From positions 1 to 64,000 of the forward strand of contig CAZGAO010000002.1 of assembly GCA_964523795.1 (NCBI GenBank): a stretch of 64,000 nt of DNA, given 5' to 3'. Shown here piece by piece: positions 1 through 8,023 of this stretch. A program made the translations under genes and the position numbers. How positions within the stretch are numbered: position 1 is the stretch's first letter; each line of letters begins with the position of its first letter. Source of the stretch: SABY01 sp964523795. GTDB lineage: Bacteria > Bacteroidota > Bacteroidia > Bacteroidales > 4484-276. The notes beneath the pieces are model-generated. The model saw nothing but the letters and a program-made list of their open reading frames with translations. It ran no database searches and was not told the DNA's origin.

Positions 1-355
1 GAACCGCAGTTTGGCTGTGTTATTAATTGTTTTCATTGTGATGGTTTTTATTTTTTATTATGATGACAGATGGCACATCGTAGAGACGCGATGCATCGCG
101 TCTTTACCAACGATCCGCTGGCAAAACCGTGGAACCGCAGTTTGGCTGTGTTATTAATTGTTTTCATTGTGATGGTTTTTATTTTTCATTATGATGACAG
201 ATGGTACATCGTAGAGACGCGATGCATCGCGTCTTTACTAACGATCTGCTGGCAAAACCGTGGAACCGCAGTTTGGCTGTGTTATTAATTGTTTTCATTG
301 TGATGGTTTTTATTTTTCATTATGATGACAGATGGCACATCGTAGAGACGCGATG
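1..355. repeat. 131-bp tandem repeat carrying a GAGACGCGATGC palindrome
   Basis: Nearly three copies of a 131-bp unit start at about 1, 132 and 263 and differ at only a few bases. Each contains a palindrome of the form GAGACGCGATGC/GCATCGCGTC, followed by TTTACCAACG in the first two copies. Reading frames across the array are repeats of one another and are not credible genes. The palindrome recurs at the stop codon of the RAYT transposase gene downstream, so the array looks like an expanded set of REP-type target elements. Confidence 0.85.
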
Positions 356-389
356 CTTCGCGTCTCCAAACCGCACAACAGATGCGGTG

Positions 390-580
390 GCTGATGAGAC
401 GCGATGCATCGCGTCTTTACCAACGTGGGTTGTATTGGCATTATCGCACATCGCGTCTTTACCAACGTGCGTTGTATCTGCATAATATCGCACATCGCGT
501 CTTTACCAACGTGCGTTGTATCGGCATCATCCGGCATCGCTTCTTTACCACCGTGTATTGCATCGGCATACCATCGTGCG
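390..580. repeat. Degenerate 42-44 bp tandem repeat of the same REP half-site
   Basis: Four successive, increasingly degenerate units contain CATCGCGTCTTTACCAACGT followed by a GTTGTAT-like tail, with spacing of 42 to 44 bp. They share the right half of the GAGACGC palindrome seen in the 131-bp array. No gene is credible here. Together with the upstream array this fills the first 650 bases with palindrome-derived repeats next to a RAYT gene. Confidence 0.7.
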
Positions 581-625
581 TTGCATCCGTACAACGCCAA
601 CCGCAAAACCGATGTGTTGGTTTGC

Positions 626-649
626 AGAGACGCGATGCATCGCGTCTCT
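626..649. repeat. Perfect 24-bp palindrome at the RAYT stop codon
   Basis: Positions 626-649 are a perfect palindrome with half-site AGAGACGCGATG. The last two bases of the RAYT stop codon TAG (minus strand, 648-650) lie within it. The same core occurs in the arrays upstream. In RAYT systems the transposase gene is normally flanked by the REP hairpins it recognises, which is what is seen here. Confidence 0.8.
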
Positions 650-1172
650 ACTCATTGAAAAACTTATCCTTATCCCAGTTTTCGGGATTGTGTAAAATAT
701 AATTCTGGATGCGTTCAAATGATTCTGCATCTCGAATAATGTGATCGTGATAGCGCTCTTGCCAGTCAAAATCGGCGATGCCCGATTTTAACGCAAAAGT
801 TTTAACCGCCGATTTGAAACCTCGCATGATGGAAGCCAGATTTTTGGATTGGGGTGCAAATTTACTCTTCCTGTATTTTTGATTGTAGGCGTTTTGCCCA
901 ATGATTATGATTCCATGAAAGTGGTTGGGCATCACCGTGAAAACTCCCAATTCCAAATTCATGTCCGGACGGATTTCCAGGGTTTTCACCCATTCGTTTT
1001 CTACCTGCTGACCCAGTTCATTTAATATCATTTTTTTATCCATTATTTTACCGAAATAATGTACATGCATCAGCGTGTTAACGGTAACGAAGTAGCTTCC
1101 GCAACTTCCATAATCCCAGTTTTTCATCCTTGCAGAAGGGATGCGGTATTTATCACGAAATTTATCAGCCAT
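648..1172 (-). CDS. REP-associated tyrosine transposase (RAYT, Y1_Tnp family)
   Basis: This 174-residue protein has the single-strand Y1 transposase (TnpA_REP) signature: the HxH motif in MPNHFHGIIII at about residue 85, and a C-terminal helix with a conserved Tyr in RYHDHIIRD or QNYILHNPENW. RAYTs nick and join single-stranded REP hairpins rather than moving as full IS elements. I chose the ATG at 1172; a TTG two codons upstream is possible. The stop codon lies in a palindrome that repeats through positions 1-626, so gene and repeats form one unit. It sits 58 bp downstream of hsdM, where hsdS would normally be. The family call is strong; activity on these repeats is inferred. Confidence 0.88.
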   Translation of the reverse strand: MADKFRDKYRIPSARMKNWDYGSCGSYFVTVNTLMHVHYFGKIMDKKMILNELGQQVENEWVKTLEIRPDMNLELGVFTVMPNHFHGIIIIGQNAYNQKYRKSKFAPQSKNLASIMRGFKSAVKTFALKSGIADFDWQERYHDHIIRDAESFERIQNYILHNPENWDKDKFFNE

Positions 1173-1230
1173 CGCCAAAAAGTATTTTTATGTAATTCTG
1201 ATTAGAGATAGAATTGTTCATGTTTCTGTT

Positions 1231-2802
1231 TTAAAAAGGTGTATCAATTCCCAATTCATTGCAAAACCCTGCAATCTCCTTATCCGTCTCTGCCATCTCC
1301 TGCTCCATCGCTTTTAGTTCCGTGGCTACCGCTTGCAGGTCTATCGGCTCTTCTTCTTCAAAGGTATCCACATAGCGCGGGATATTGAGGTTGTAATCGT
1401 TTTTGGCAATCTGTTCCAAAGTAGACCGCTTGCTGTATTTGTCTTCTTCGAGCCTTTTGCGATAAGTCGTTATGATTTTGTGGATGTCATCCTCGCGCAG
1501 CATGTTTTGGGTTTTCACCTTTTCGAAATGTTGGCTGGCATCTATAAAAAGGATGTCATCCGGGTTTTCTCTGCATTTTTTAAACACCAAAATACAGGTG
1601 GGGATGCTGGTGCCGTAAAAGATATTGGCGGGCAAACCAATCACCGCATCCAGATAGTTCTTTTCCTGGATCAGGAATTTGCGGATGTGCAGTTCGGCTG
1701 CTCCCCTGAACAAAACCCCGTGGGGCAAAACGATAGCCATGGTTCCATGGTCGTCCAACTGATGAATCATGTGCTGGACAAAGGCAAAATCGGCCTTGCT
1801 CGAAGGGGCTAACTTTCCGTATTGGCTAAAACGGTCGTCGGTCATAAACAACGGGCTGGCACTCCACTTGGCCGAAAAGGGCGGATTGGCTACCACCGCT
1901 TCAAACTTCATCTGGATATGCTGCGGGTGTTCCAGGGTGTCTTCCTGCCTGATGTCGAAACGGCGGTAATGCACATCGTGCAAAATCATGTTCATCCGCG
2001 CCAGGTTATAGGTGGTGCGGTTTAGCTCCTGACCGTAGAAATTGTTGATGTCTTTCACTTCTTTGGCAACCCGCAGCAGCAAGGAACCCGAGCCACAGGT
2101 GGGGTCGTACACTGATTTTAGCTTGCTCTTGCCGGTGGTAACAATTTTTGCCAACACCTTGCTCACGGCCTGGGGCGTATAAAACTCGCCGGCCTTTTTG
2201 CCTGCACCGCTGGCAAACTGCCCAATCAAATATTCGTAGGCATCGCCCAAAATGTCGGTTTCGTTGTTTTCGAGCTGGAAGTCAATTTTCGCTAAATGAT
2301 TGAGCACTTTTACGATCAGCTCATTTTTGGCCGATTCTGTGCGGCCCAGCTTGGTGCTGTTCAGGTCGAGGTCTTCAAACAGGTTGTCGAAGTCATCCTC
2401 GCTGGCCGTTCCCATCGTGCTTTGTTCGATGTTGTTGAGGATGCGCTTGAGGTCTTCCAAAATGAAATTGTTTCCTGCATTGTGCCCGTTGGCTCCTCTT
2501 TCGGCAATATTCCCAAACAGCTCCGAAGGTTTCAAAAAGTAGCCCAGTTGCTCCAGGGCTTCTTCTTTGATGGCTTCCAGATATTCCTTGCCCTGCCCGC
2601 TACTTTCGTCAATCTCCAAATAGGTAATATGGTCTTCATGAAGAATTTGATCGGCATAAAGCAGCATCTTTTCCGAGAGGTATTTGTAAAAGATAAAGCC
2701 CAGGATGTAATCGCGAAATTCATCCGCATCCATTTTTCCACGCAGGGTATTGGCGATATTCCACAGTTGTTGTTCGAGTAGTTTTTTTTGATCTTCCGAC
2801 AT
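1231..2802 (-). CDS. hsdM: Type I restriction-modification DNA methyltransferase subunit M (orphan)
   Basis: The 523-residue product is a full-length HsdM. It has an N-terminal helical HsdM_N domain (about 1-160) and an N6-adenine methyltransferase domain with FYTP (207-210), the SAM-binding motif DPTCGSGSLL (233-242) and catalytic NPPF (306-309). HsdM methylates adenine in a bipartite site chosen by HsdS and normally works with HsdS and HsdR. Neither hsdS nor hsdR is adjacent: downstream is the RAYT and upstream a short S4 gene. Either the partners are elsewhere or the system has been lost. All catalytic motifs are intact, so methylation with a distant HsdS remains possible. Confidence 0.93.
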   Translation of the reverse strand: MSEDQKKLLEQQLWNIANTLRGKMDADEFRDYILGFIFYKYLSEKMLLYADQILHEDHITYLEIDESSGQGKEYLEAIKEEALEQLGYFLKPSELFGNIAERGANGHNAGNNFILEDLKRILNNIEQSTMGTASEDDFDNLFEDLDLNSTKLGRTESAKNELIVKVLNHLAKIDFQLENNETDILGDAYEYLIGQFASGAGKKAGEFYTPQAVSKVLAKIVTTGKSKLKSVYDPTCGSGSLLLRVAKEVKDINNFYGQELNRTTYNLARMNMILHDVHYRRFDIRQEDTLEHPQHIQMKFEAVVANPPFSAKWSASPLFMTDDRFSQYGKLAPSSKADFAFVQHMIHQLDDHGTMAIVLPHGVLFRGAAELHIRKFLIQEKNYLDAVIGLPANIFYGTSIPTCILVFKKCRENPDDILFIDASQHFEKVKTQNMLREDDIHKIITTYRKRLEEDKYSKRSTLEQIAKNDYNLNIPRYVDTFEEEEPIDLQAVATELKAMEQEMAETDKEIAGFCNELGIDTPF

Positions 2803-2829
2803 GTTTTAAAGCCCTGAATTAATTTGCAA

Positions 2830-2837
2830 CAAAGCTA
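2830..2837 (-). promoter_or_regulatory. Bacteroidota -7 box upstream of hsdM
   Basis: On the minus strand this reads TAGCTTTG, matching the Bacteroidota -7 consensus TAnnTTTG, 27 bp upstream of the hsdM start. No good -33 TTG was picked out. Confidence 0.45.
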
Positions 2838-3018
2838 AGCGTTTCTCCAAAGGAAATCCCTAAATGCCGCTTCTTTCGCGAATAATTTATAACTTTTCTA
2901 AAAAGCACAGGTCTTCTGCCAGCAGATATCTATCAGCAAATTTAAGATTAGCGATTCGTCATTTAAAATTATAACCGGATGGCCAAAGTCTGCTTCTTGC
3001 ACTTCATCAACGCCAGTA

Positions 3019-3225
3019 TCAAATCACCTCCACTATTCCCCCGTCAAATTCCACCTTACTGCCAGCGCGTATTTTGCAACGGCGGCGCAGCTCTGTTTTC
3101 CCATCTACCTTTACCTCGCCATTGTCGATTACCATTTTGGCCTCGGTACCCGATTCTACCAAGCCCTGAAATTTCAGCAGCTTCATCAGCTCGATGTATT
3201 CCTGATCGTTAAGTTCAAATTGCAT
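3019..3225 (-). CDS. Small S4-domain RNA-binding protein (YbcJ/YaaA-like)
   Basis: The 68-residue protein is a stand-alone S4 domain: LMKLLKFQGLVESGTEAKMV, then NGEVKVDGK and a basic RRRCKIRAGSKV strand. These proteins bind structured RNA and are often ribosome-associated. The gene starts inside the last codons of a 34-codon HigA-like ORF (11-bp overlap), so translation is probably coupled. A decayed copy of this start region with its promoter lies at 57.3-57.5 kb. The family is clear; a specific RNA target is unknown. Confidence 0.85.
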   Translation of the reverse strand: MQFELNDQEYIELMKLLKFQGLVESGTEAKMVIDNGEVKVDGKTELRRRCKIRAGSKVEFDGGIVEVI

Positions 3226-3319
3226 AATGTTGGTTTATTTGTTTTGCATCAAAAATATCTTCCAGCCTTTTAAGTGCTGCGCAGTAATCTGCTTCGGTTT
3301 TATACGGTTTTAAATTCAT
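3215..3319 (-). CDS. 34-aa truncated HigA-like ORF, leader of the S4 gene
   Basis: The ORF begins MNLKPYKTEADYCAALKRLE and continues to FDAKQI. This matches the N-terminus typical of HigA antitoxins (MNxKPIKTExDYxxAL..IFDA) but stops before any helix-turn-helix. It starts 18 bp downstream of a -7 box and its stop overlaps the S4 start, so it is the first reading frame of the message. A near-identical 29-codon ORF with the same promoter exists at 57386. It could be an antitoxin remnant retained as a translational leader, or simply decay. Confidence 0.55.
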   Translation of the reverse strand: MNLKPYKTEADYCAALKRLEDIFDAKQINQHYAI

Positions 3320-3336
3320 GGTGATTAAATTTGGCA

Positions 3337-3344
3337 CAAAGATA
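3337..3344 (-). promoter_or_regulatory. -7 box of the leader/S4 message
   Basis: The minus strand reads TATCTTTG, a perfect TAnnTTTG match, 17-18 bp upstream of the HigA-like leader ORF. The box and its flanks are conserved at 57361-57368 in front of the decayed copy of this locus. Confidence 0.6.
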
Positions 3345-3481
3345 AATCAAGGATCTGGTATCGGTTATACTTTTTTGTAAGCATCTTTTAAGCTAATCAA
3401 ACCACCAAATTCGACACCGCATCCATAAATTTTAATTAGAAACCAGCAATTTAGACCCACAATAAATATTGGGTACCCTAC

Positions 3482-3510
3482 TTGAATATCTGAAATATAG
3501 CTTATTTTTG
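3482..3510 (+). promoter_or_regulatory. Promoter of the CHAT gene
   Basis: A -33 TTG at 3482-3484 is followed after 18 bp by the -7 box TATTTTTG at 3503-3510, close to Bacteroidota consensus spacing. The start codon of the CHAT gene is 40 bp downstream. Confidence 0.55.
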
Positions 3511-3550
3511 ACCAGCCAAAAGGAATCGTTTATCAATTAATCCATGCAAA

Positions 3551-6500
3551 ATGCGGAAACTTTCTTACACTTTTCACCTGCTTATCATCCTGTCATTTTT
3601 ACTATTCACAGCATCTCACACTCCAGCACAGTCCAAGCATCGAGATGCTTCGCTACCCGACACGAGCTATGCCATTGCCTTGTTCGGAAAAGCAAAAGAA
3701 GCCATGAATAATGGCCGCTTTGATAGCATCGGGTTTTGGATAGGAAAAGCACTGCCTATTTTCAAATCCTCCAAGCAATGGGAATATCAGGTAAGATCGT
3801 ATCACGTACTTTGTGGTGTTAATTATAAAACCAGAAAAAACCAACTCGCCGAACAGTTTCTGGATTCGGCATTGCAAATCTTAACTATCAAAACCGATAG
3901 CTCCGATCATTTGTATGCACCTTATTACCATAACAGAGCCACGGTTGCTTATGTTTCGGGTGACTATGAAACCGCCAAAAAGTACTTTTTTGAGGCCATA
4001 GATATTTACAATCGCTATCCGGCTGATAAACGGGAGTCGATAATAAGCTCGTACAACAATCTTGGCTTAAGCTTTAGCCAACTGCGCGACCACGAAAATG
4101 CAGTAACTTTCCTGGAAAAATGTTTGGAGTTAAACCTGCGATACAATGCTGAAAATGAATATCTGATCGGCCGCAACCACAACAACCTCGGCATGGCTTA
4201 TTTCCAAAAAGGACACTCAGAGGCCGAAAGTTATGGCTTCGATTTTAACCAATCAGAATCCTATCAAAAAGCCGAAAATCATTATCAAAAGGCATTAGAT
4301 AATTATCTGGCCGTGCTTTCGCCTCCTAATATTGCGCTGGGACAGTGCTACCTTAACCTTGCAACCGTAGCTTCGGCACAGCAAAAAATAGATCAGTGCA
4401 GTGCCCTTAGCAAGCAGGCACTGATTAATTTCGGTGAAGGCAGCGATAATCCTTCTCCTGAAATTGTTGAGGTTTATTACAACCTCAGCATCGCCTTCAA
4501 AATTGCTGGCCAACTTGACTCATCGCGCTATTATATCAATAAAGCCATCCGAAACGGGAAATTCTTTTTTGGCGAAAAACACCCCTACCTCTCCGATTTT
4601 TACAATTACCTGGGCAGAGTGAACATGATGGAGAAAAGGCCGGAAGATGCACTGAAAAATTTCCAGCACGCGCTCATTATTGCCAGCATCAACTTCGATG
4701 ATACCATTTTCACCCATAATCCATTAATATCGAAAGTTTTGCTTGAAGAAGAAGCCATGAATAATTTCGCATGGAAAGCCATGGCTTTTAAAGAGAAATT
4801 CAATAAAAGCCACAATCCAAAGGATATGGAAATGGTGGTGGAAAATTATTATTTGTTTGATGATATGGTAAGGGTAATCCTGAATGGGCTTAGTAACGAA
4901 GAGGCCAAACTTACTTTTATGCAGAGCATTCGTGAAATATATGGCGACATGTTGGAAATCTGCTACCGGGCTTATGTGCTCACATCCAATCCAAAATACC
5001 TGGAAGATGCCTTGTATTTTTCCGACAATGAAAAATCGGCTACACTTTCAGCTTACATCGATAATTTGATGGCCGAAAAATACACAGGAATGAGCACTGA
5101 AGAAATTGAAATTGAAAAAATAGCCCGGGAAAAACAGTTATATTTTGAAAACGAATTTAACAACCTGCGTTTGGCTAATGTTACCGACAGCAATTTGATA
5201 GCTGCCGTTTCCGATTCACTGCTTCAGGCGCGTTACCAAATCGAGAAGATAGCCATCGGCATGGAAGGAAAACATAAAAAGCTAGCCACGCTGAAAGAGG
5301 AACGACAGGATATAAAAATTGCAGATTTACAATCCTTGTTGGCTTTTAAAAATGCAACCGCCATCGAATTTTTTTTAATGGATACCGCCTTATACATCAT
5401 AGCTGTCAGTCCACACGATTTTGGCTTTCACAAAACGATAATCGACACTAACTTTTTTAATCAAATTGCCGATTTTCGCAAAAGTATCAGCGATTATCAT
5501 TTTATTGCTGATGATGCGAAAACGGCTTATCAAAGCTATACCCAAAATGCCGCAGTGCTGTACAAAGTGCTTTTCCCCGATGTAATCAGGCCTGTGCTGG
5601 AAACAGCATCTAAAATTATTGTAATTCCCAGCGGCGAGCTGAACTACCTTTCTTTCGATTGCCTGCTTAGCAAGGAGGCCAATGGCAAAGCGTACAAGGA
5701 AATGGATTATTTGGCCAACGATTACATTGTAAGCTATGCCAATGCCATTAGATACATCACCACAGAAACAGACAACAAAAGCCCGGATAGAAACTACGCC
5801 GGTTTTGCGCCGGAATACGACCAAACGATTTTAGCCTCTAATATGGAGCCGGACGAATATGCTGTTTTCAGGGATAGCCCGGGCTTGCTGCGCGAACATA
5901 GCGATGAGGTAAAATATGCAGGCGAGGTGTTTGATGGCGATGTATTTTTGGGCAAGGAGGCCAGTGAGTGGAATTTTAAGCAGGCATCGAACGAATACAA
6001 TATTTTGCACTTTGCCATGCACGCCCAAATCAACGACCTAAACCCGCTATCGTCCAAGTTCCTGTTTAGTCAGGTTTTGGATGCAGGTAGCGAAGATAAT
6101 TTCCTGAACACCCACGAAATTTACATGCTCGATTTAAATGCCCGGCTGGTTGTGCTGAGTGCCTGCAACACTGCATCGGGAATTATAAGAAAAGGCGAAG
6201 GCGTGATGAGCCTTTCGCGGGCATTTATGTATTCGGGGGTTTCGAGTATTGTTTCTTCGCTGTGGCTTGCCGAAGACCATGCTTCAAACAAAATTATGTC
6301 GGGATTTTTTGATGGCGTAAGTCAGGGTCTCCCCATCGATGAAGCCCTGCAGCTAAGCCGCAAAAACTATTTAAAAACTGCCGACCCGGTGTTTTCGCAC
6401 CCTTATTATTGGGCCAATTTTATTATGACCGGCAACAACGATCCGGTAAAACGAATTTCTATCTTCCCATACATAACTGCGGGTTTTATCATGCTTGTCG

Positions 6501-6571
6501 GTTTATTAATTTTTGGGCTTGTTTATTTTGGCTATCGCAGGAGGCGAAGCGAGCAAAGGGTTAATCGTTAA
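3551..6571 (+). CDS. TPR-CHAT caspase-like protein, exported and membrane-anchored
   Basis: This 1006-residue protein has a signal peptide (1-26, ending PAQ), tetratricopeptide repeats from about 40 to 400, a coiled linker, and a C-terminal CHAT domain from about 690 to 950. The catalytic pair is visible as His824 in LHFAMHA and Cys872 in LSACNTASG. A transmembrane helix near 975-995 is followed by a basic tail YRRRRSEQR, so the TPR and CHAT parts should lie outside the cytoplasm. CHAT domains are clan CD cysteine proteases related to caspases. The gene is convergent with an anti-sigma/sigma pair that carries similar TPRs, suggesting a signalling module. The substrate is unknown. Confidence 0.9.
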   Translation: MRKLSYTFHLLIILSFLLFTASHTPAQSKHRDASLPDTSYAIALFGKAKEAMNNGRFDSIGFWIGKALPIFKSSKQWEYQVRSYHVLCGVNYKTRKNQLAEQFLDSALQILTIKTDSSDHLYAPYYHNRATVAYVSGDYETAKKYFFEAIDIYNRYPADKRESIISSYNNLGLSFSQLRDHENAVTFLEKCLELNLRYNAENEYLIGRNHNNLGMAYFQKGHSEAESYGFDFNQSESYQKAENHYQKALDNYLAVLSPPNIALGQCYLNLATVASAQQKIDQCSALSKQALINFGEGSDNPSPEIVEVYYNLSIAFKIAGQLDSSRYYINKAIRNGKFFFGEKHPYLSDFYNYLGRVNMMEKRPEDALKNFQHALIIASINFDDTIFTHNPLISKVLLEEEAMNNFAWKAMAFKEKFNKSHNPKDMEMVVENYYLFDDMVRVILNGLSNEEAKLTFMQSIREIYGDMLEICYRAYVLTSNPKYLEDALYFSDNEKSATLSAYIDNLMAEKYTGMSTEEIEIEKIAREKQLYFENEFNNLRLANVTDSNLIAAVSDSLLQARYQIEKIAIGMEGKHKKLATLKEERQDIKIADLQSLLAFKNATAIEFFLMDTALYIIAVSPHDFGFHKTIIDTNFFNQIADFRKSISDYHFIADDAKTAYQSYTQNAAVLYKVLFPDVIRPVLETASKIIVIPSGELNYLSFDCLLSKEANGKAYKEMDYLANDYIVSYANAIRYITTETDNKSPDRNYAGFAPEYDQTILASNMEPDEYAVFRDSPGLLREHSDEVKYAGEVFDGDVFLGKEASEWNFKQASNEYNILHFAMHAQINDLNPLSSKFLFSQVLDAGSEDNFLNTHEIYMLDLNARLVVLSACNTASGIIRKGEGVMSLSRAFMYSGVSSIVSSLWLAEDHASNKIMSGFFDGVSQGLPIDEALQLSRKNYLKTADPVFSHPYYWANFIMTGNNDPVKRISIFPYITAGFIMLVGLLIFGLVYFGYRRRRSEQRVNR

Positions 6572-6693
6572 TTGTTAAGCAAAGCAGCCTGCCCCGGTTT
6601 TTCGGGGAAATCCTCGCCTTAGGCGGGATTAACGGTTAATCGTCAAAAAGAATAATAAAAACCATAAAACCGGTTGGTGTTCTGTCAAAAGAA

Positions 6694-6729
6694 TTTAATA
6701 GCACTCCTCCAAAACCTCCTTAGCCTGGA
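6694..6729 (-). repeat. Duplicated 3' end of the anti-sigma gene
   Basis: Read on the minus strand this encodes AKEVLEECY then stop. It is nearly the same as the real end of the anti-sigma gene at 7298-7335 (AKEILEKWY then stop), with about ten differences over roughly 47 bp at DNA level. The two copies bracket the TA pair at 6815-7269. Nothing else is credible between 6572 and 6782. Confidence 0.75.
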
Positions 6730-6782
6730 GCATTGTTGCTGGATTTCACTAAAGAGTTTTTTGGTGATGATAAGGTTTTTTA

Positions 6783-6790
6783 TACTTTTG
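6783..6790 (+). promoter_or_regulatory. -7 box of the first TA module
   Basis: TACTTTTG matches TAnnTTTG and lies 24 bp before the antitoxin start. Confidence 0.5.
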
Positions 6791-6814
6791 TAAGTTCACT
6801 TCAATTTACACACT

Positions 6815-7012
6815 ATGTACAAAGAGCAATACATTGTCGACACTAACGGAAGAAAAATTGCCGTGCAGATTCCATTGGAGTTTTTCGATCAGCTAATTGC
6901 CGATTCCGAAGAATTGGAAGATATTAAGGAGTATAGAAAAGCAAAGATTCATAAAAGTGAGCCTGTTCCTTTTGAGCAGGCTTTCCATGAAATTGAAGAT
7001 GCTGTAAAATGA
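6815..7012 (+). CDS. Antitoxin of a RelE/ParE-type TA pair
   Basis: The 65-residue acidic protein (MYKEQYIVDTNGRKIAVQIP at the start, then FFDQLIADSEELEDI) resembles the short Phd/RelB-like antitoxins that precede ParE/RelE toxins. It overlaps the toxin gene by 4 bp (ATGA), the usual coupled arrangement, and has its own -7 box. Its C-terminal half would be the toxin-binding part. The assignment rests mainly on the partner gene and size. Confidence 0.75.
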   Translation: MYKEQYIVDTNGRKIAVQIPLEFFDQLIADSEELEDIKEYRKAKIHKSEPVPFEQAFHEIEDAVK

Positions 7013-7269
7013 ACTACACCATTTTTGTTGAGCGATATGCAATTAAGCAGTTGAATAGAATAAATAAAACTGACATACCAATTATCAAGTCTGCTATTGC
7101 TGCATTGTCTCAAACACCACGCCCTGTGGGATATATCAAATTAAAAAGAGAAAATGCCTATCGGATTCGCATCGGGAAATACAGAATTATCTACGAGATT
7201 GATGATACGAAAATTACAGCTATCGTTGTTACACTCGGACATCGTAAAAGTGTTTACAGAAAAAAATAG
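7009..7269 (+). CDS. RelE/ParE family toxin
   Basis: The 86-residue basic protein has the RelE/ParE fold signature: an N-terminal helix pair ending in KSAIAALSQTPRP, then GYIKLKRENAYRIRIGKYRIIYEIDD, and a final beta strand ITAIVVTLGHRKSVYR. RelE members cleave mRNA on the ribosome and ParE members poison gyrase; which applies here cannot be told from sequence. The module is bracketed by two copies of the 3' end of the convergent anti-sigma gene, evidence of insertion. Confidence 0.88.
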   Translation: MNYTIFVERYAIKQLNRINKTDIPIIKSAIAALSQTPRPVGYIKLKRENAYRIRIGKYRIIYEIDDTKITAIVVTLGHRKSVYRKK

Positions 7270-7297
7270 GGTTGTAAAAGGGGCTGACTAAAAAACT

Positions 7298-8023
7298 TTA
7301 ATACCACTTCTCCAAAATCTCCTTAGCCTGCACCTGCCTAAAATGATGAGGATTATTTGCAATTTTTGTGAAAAGAACCTGAGCCTCCTCTTTTTGTCCC
7401 GACTCAAATTTGCTAATTGCCAAAAACCATTCGGCGGCATCGTTGCGGGGATTTTTGGTACTAAGAATTTCTTGAAAATATTGGGCAGCAAGCGGATAGT
7501 TTTCGGCTTTTTTTGTCCACAGCAGGCTTATCCCGGCATAGAGCCTGGCCGCATTTTCCTGTCCCGGCTTTTCGATATTATTCCCAAAAAGCCCGGCAGC
7601 CTTCTCAAAATTATGCTTTTCAAAAGCCTCCACCGCATCATTCATCTGCGCCTGCCGGGCATTATCATCCGCCACGCCACGATGATTTCCCTGCAAGGGA
7701 TAATCCATGTATTTATCGCTAATCAAGGAGTGGGGAGAATTTAGAAAAAATGCCAGATAAACCGCCGGAATCATAAATACCAGGATGACGGCAGCTATTT
7801 TTGCCAGCTTCCCAAAAAGATTTTTTTTACCACCACCCGAAAAGTCGTTTTCTTTTTCAAAGCCCTTAAACTGTTTTTTCAAATCATGCTTAACACTTTC
7901 ACGCGCAACAATATTCATCAATTCATCCGATAAAAATTCATCGGCATCAAGCCGAAGCCCGAAGTCCTTTAGCTCCTGCTGCTCCATTTGCCCGTTCAAA
8001 TATTTTATGAGTTCCTTGTTCAT
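7298..8023 (-). CDS. Membrane anti-sigma-like protein with C-terminal TPRs
   Basis: The 241-residue protein has a cytoplasmic N-terminus (1-70), one transmembrane segment at about 74-95 (AKIAAVILVFMIPAVYLAFF) and an extracytoplasmic C-terminus with TPR-like helices (EAFEKHNFEKAAGLF, YPLAAQYFQEIL, WFLAISKFESGQKEEA). The start overlaps the end of the sigma factor gene by 4 bp, the standard sigma/anti-sigma arrangement. It would hold the sigma factor at the membrane until a signal arrives. The TPR region may contact the neighbouring TPR-CHAT protein; that is inference. Confidence 0.75.
   Translation of the reverse strand: MNKELIKYLNGQMEQQELKDFGLRLDADEFLSDELMNIVARESVKHDLKKQFKGFEKENDFSGGGKKNLFGKLAKIAAVILVFMIPAVYLAFFLNSPHSLISDKYMDYPLQGNHRGVADDNARQAQMNDAVEAFEKHNFEKAAGLFGNNIEKPGQENAARLYAGISLLWTKKAENYPLAAQYFQEILSTKNPRNDAAEWFLAISKFESGQKEEAQVLFTKIANNPHHFRQVQAKEILEKWY

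Noticed and set aside
1..360. Possible CRISPR array
   Set aside because: The repeat unit is 131 bp and identical throughout; there are no short repeats with varied spacers and no cas genes.
201..700. Overlapping open frames in the repeat array
   Set aside because: They are translations of the tandem palindromes with no family resemblance and exist on both strands.
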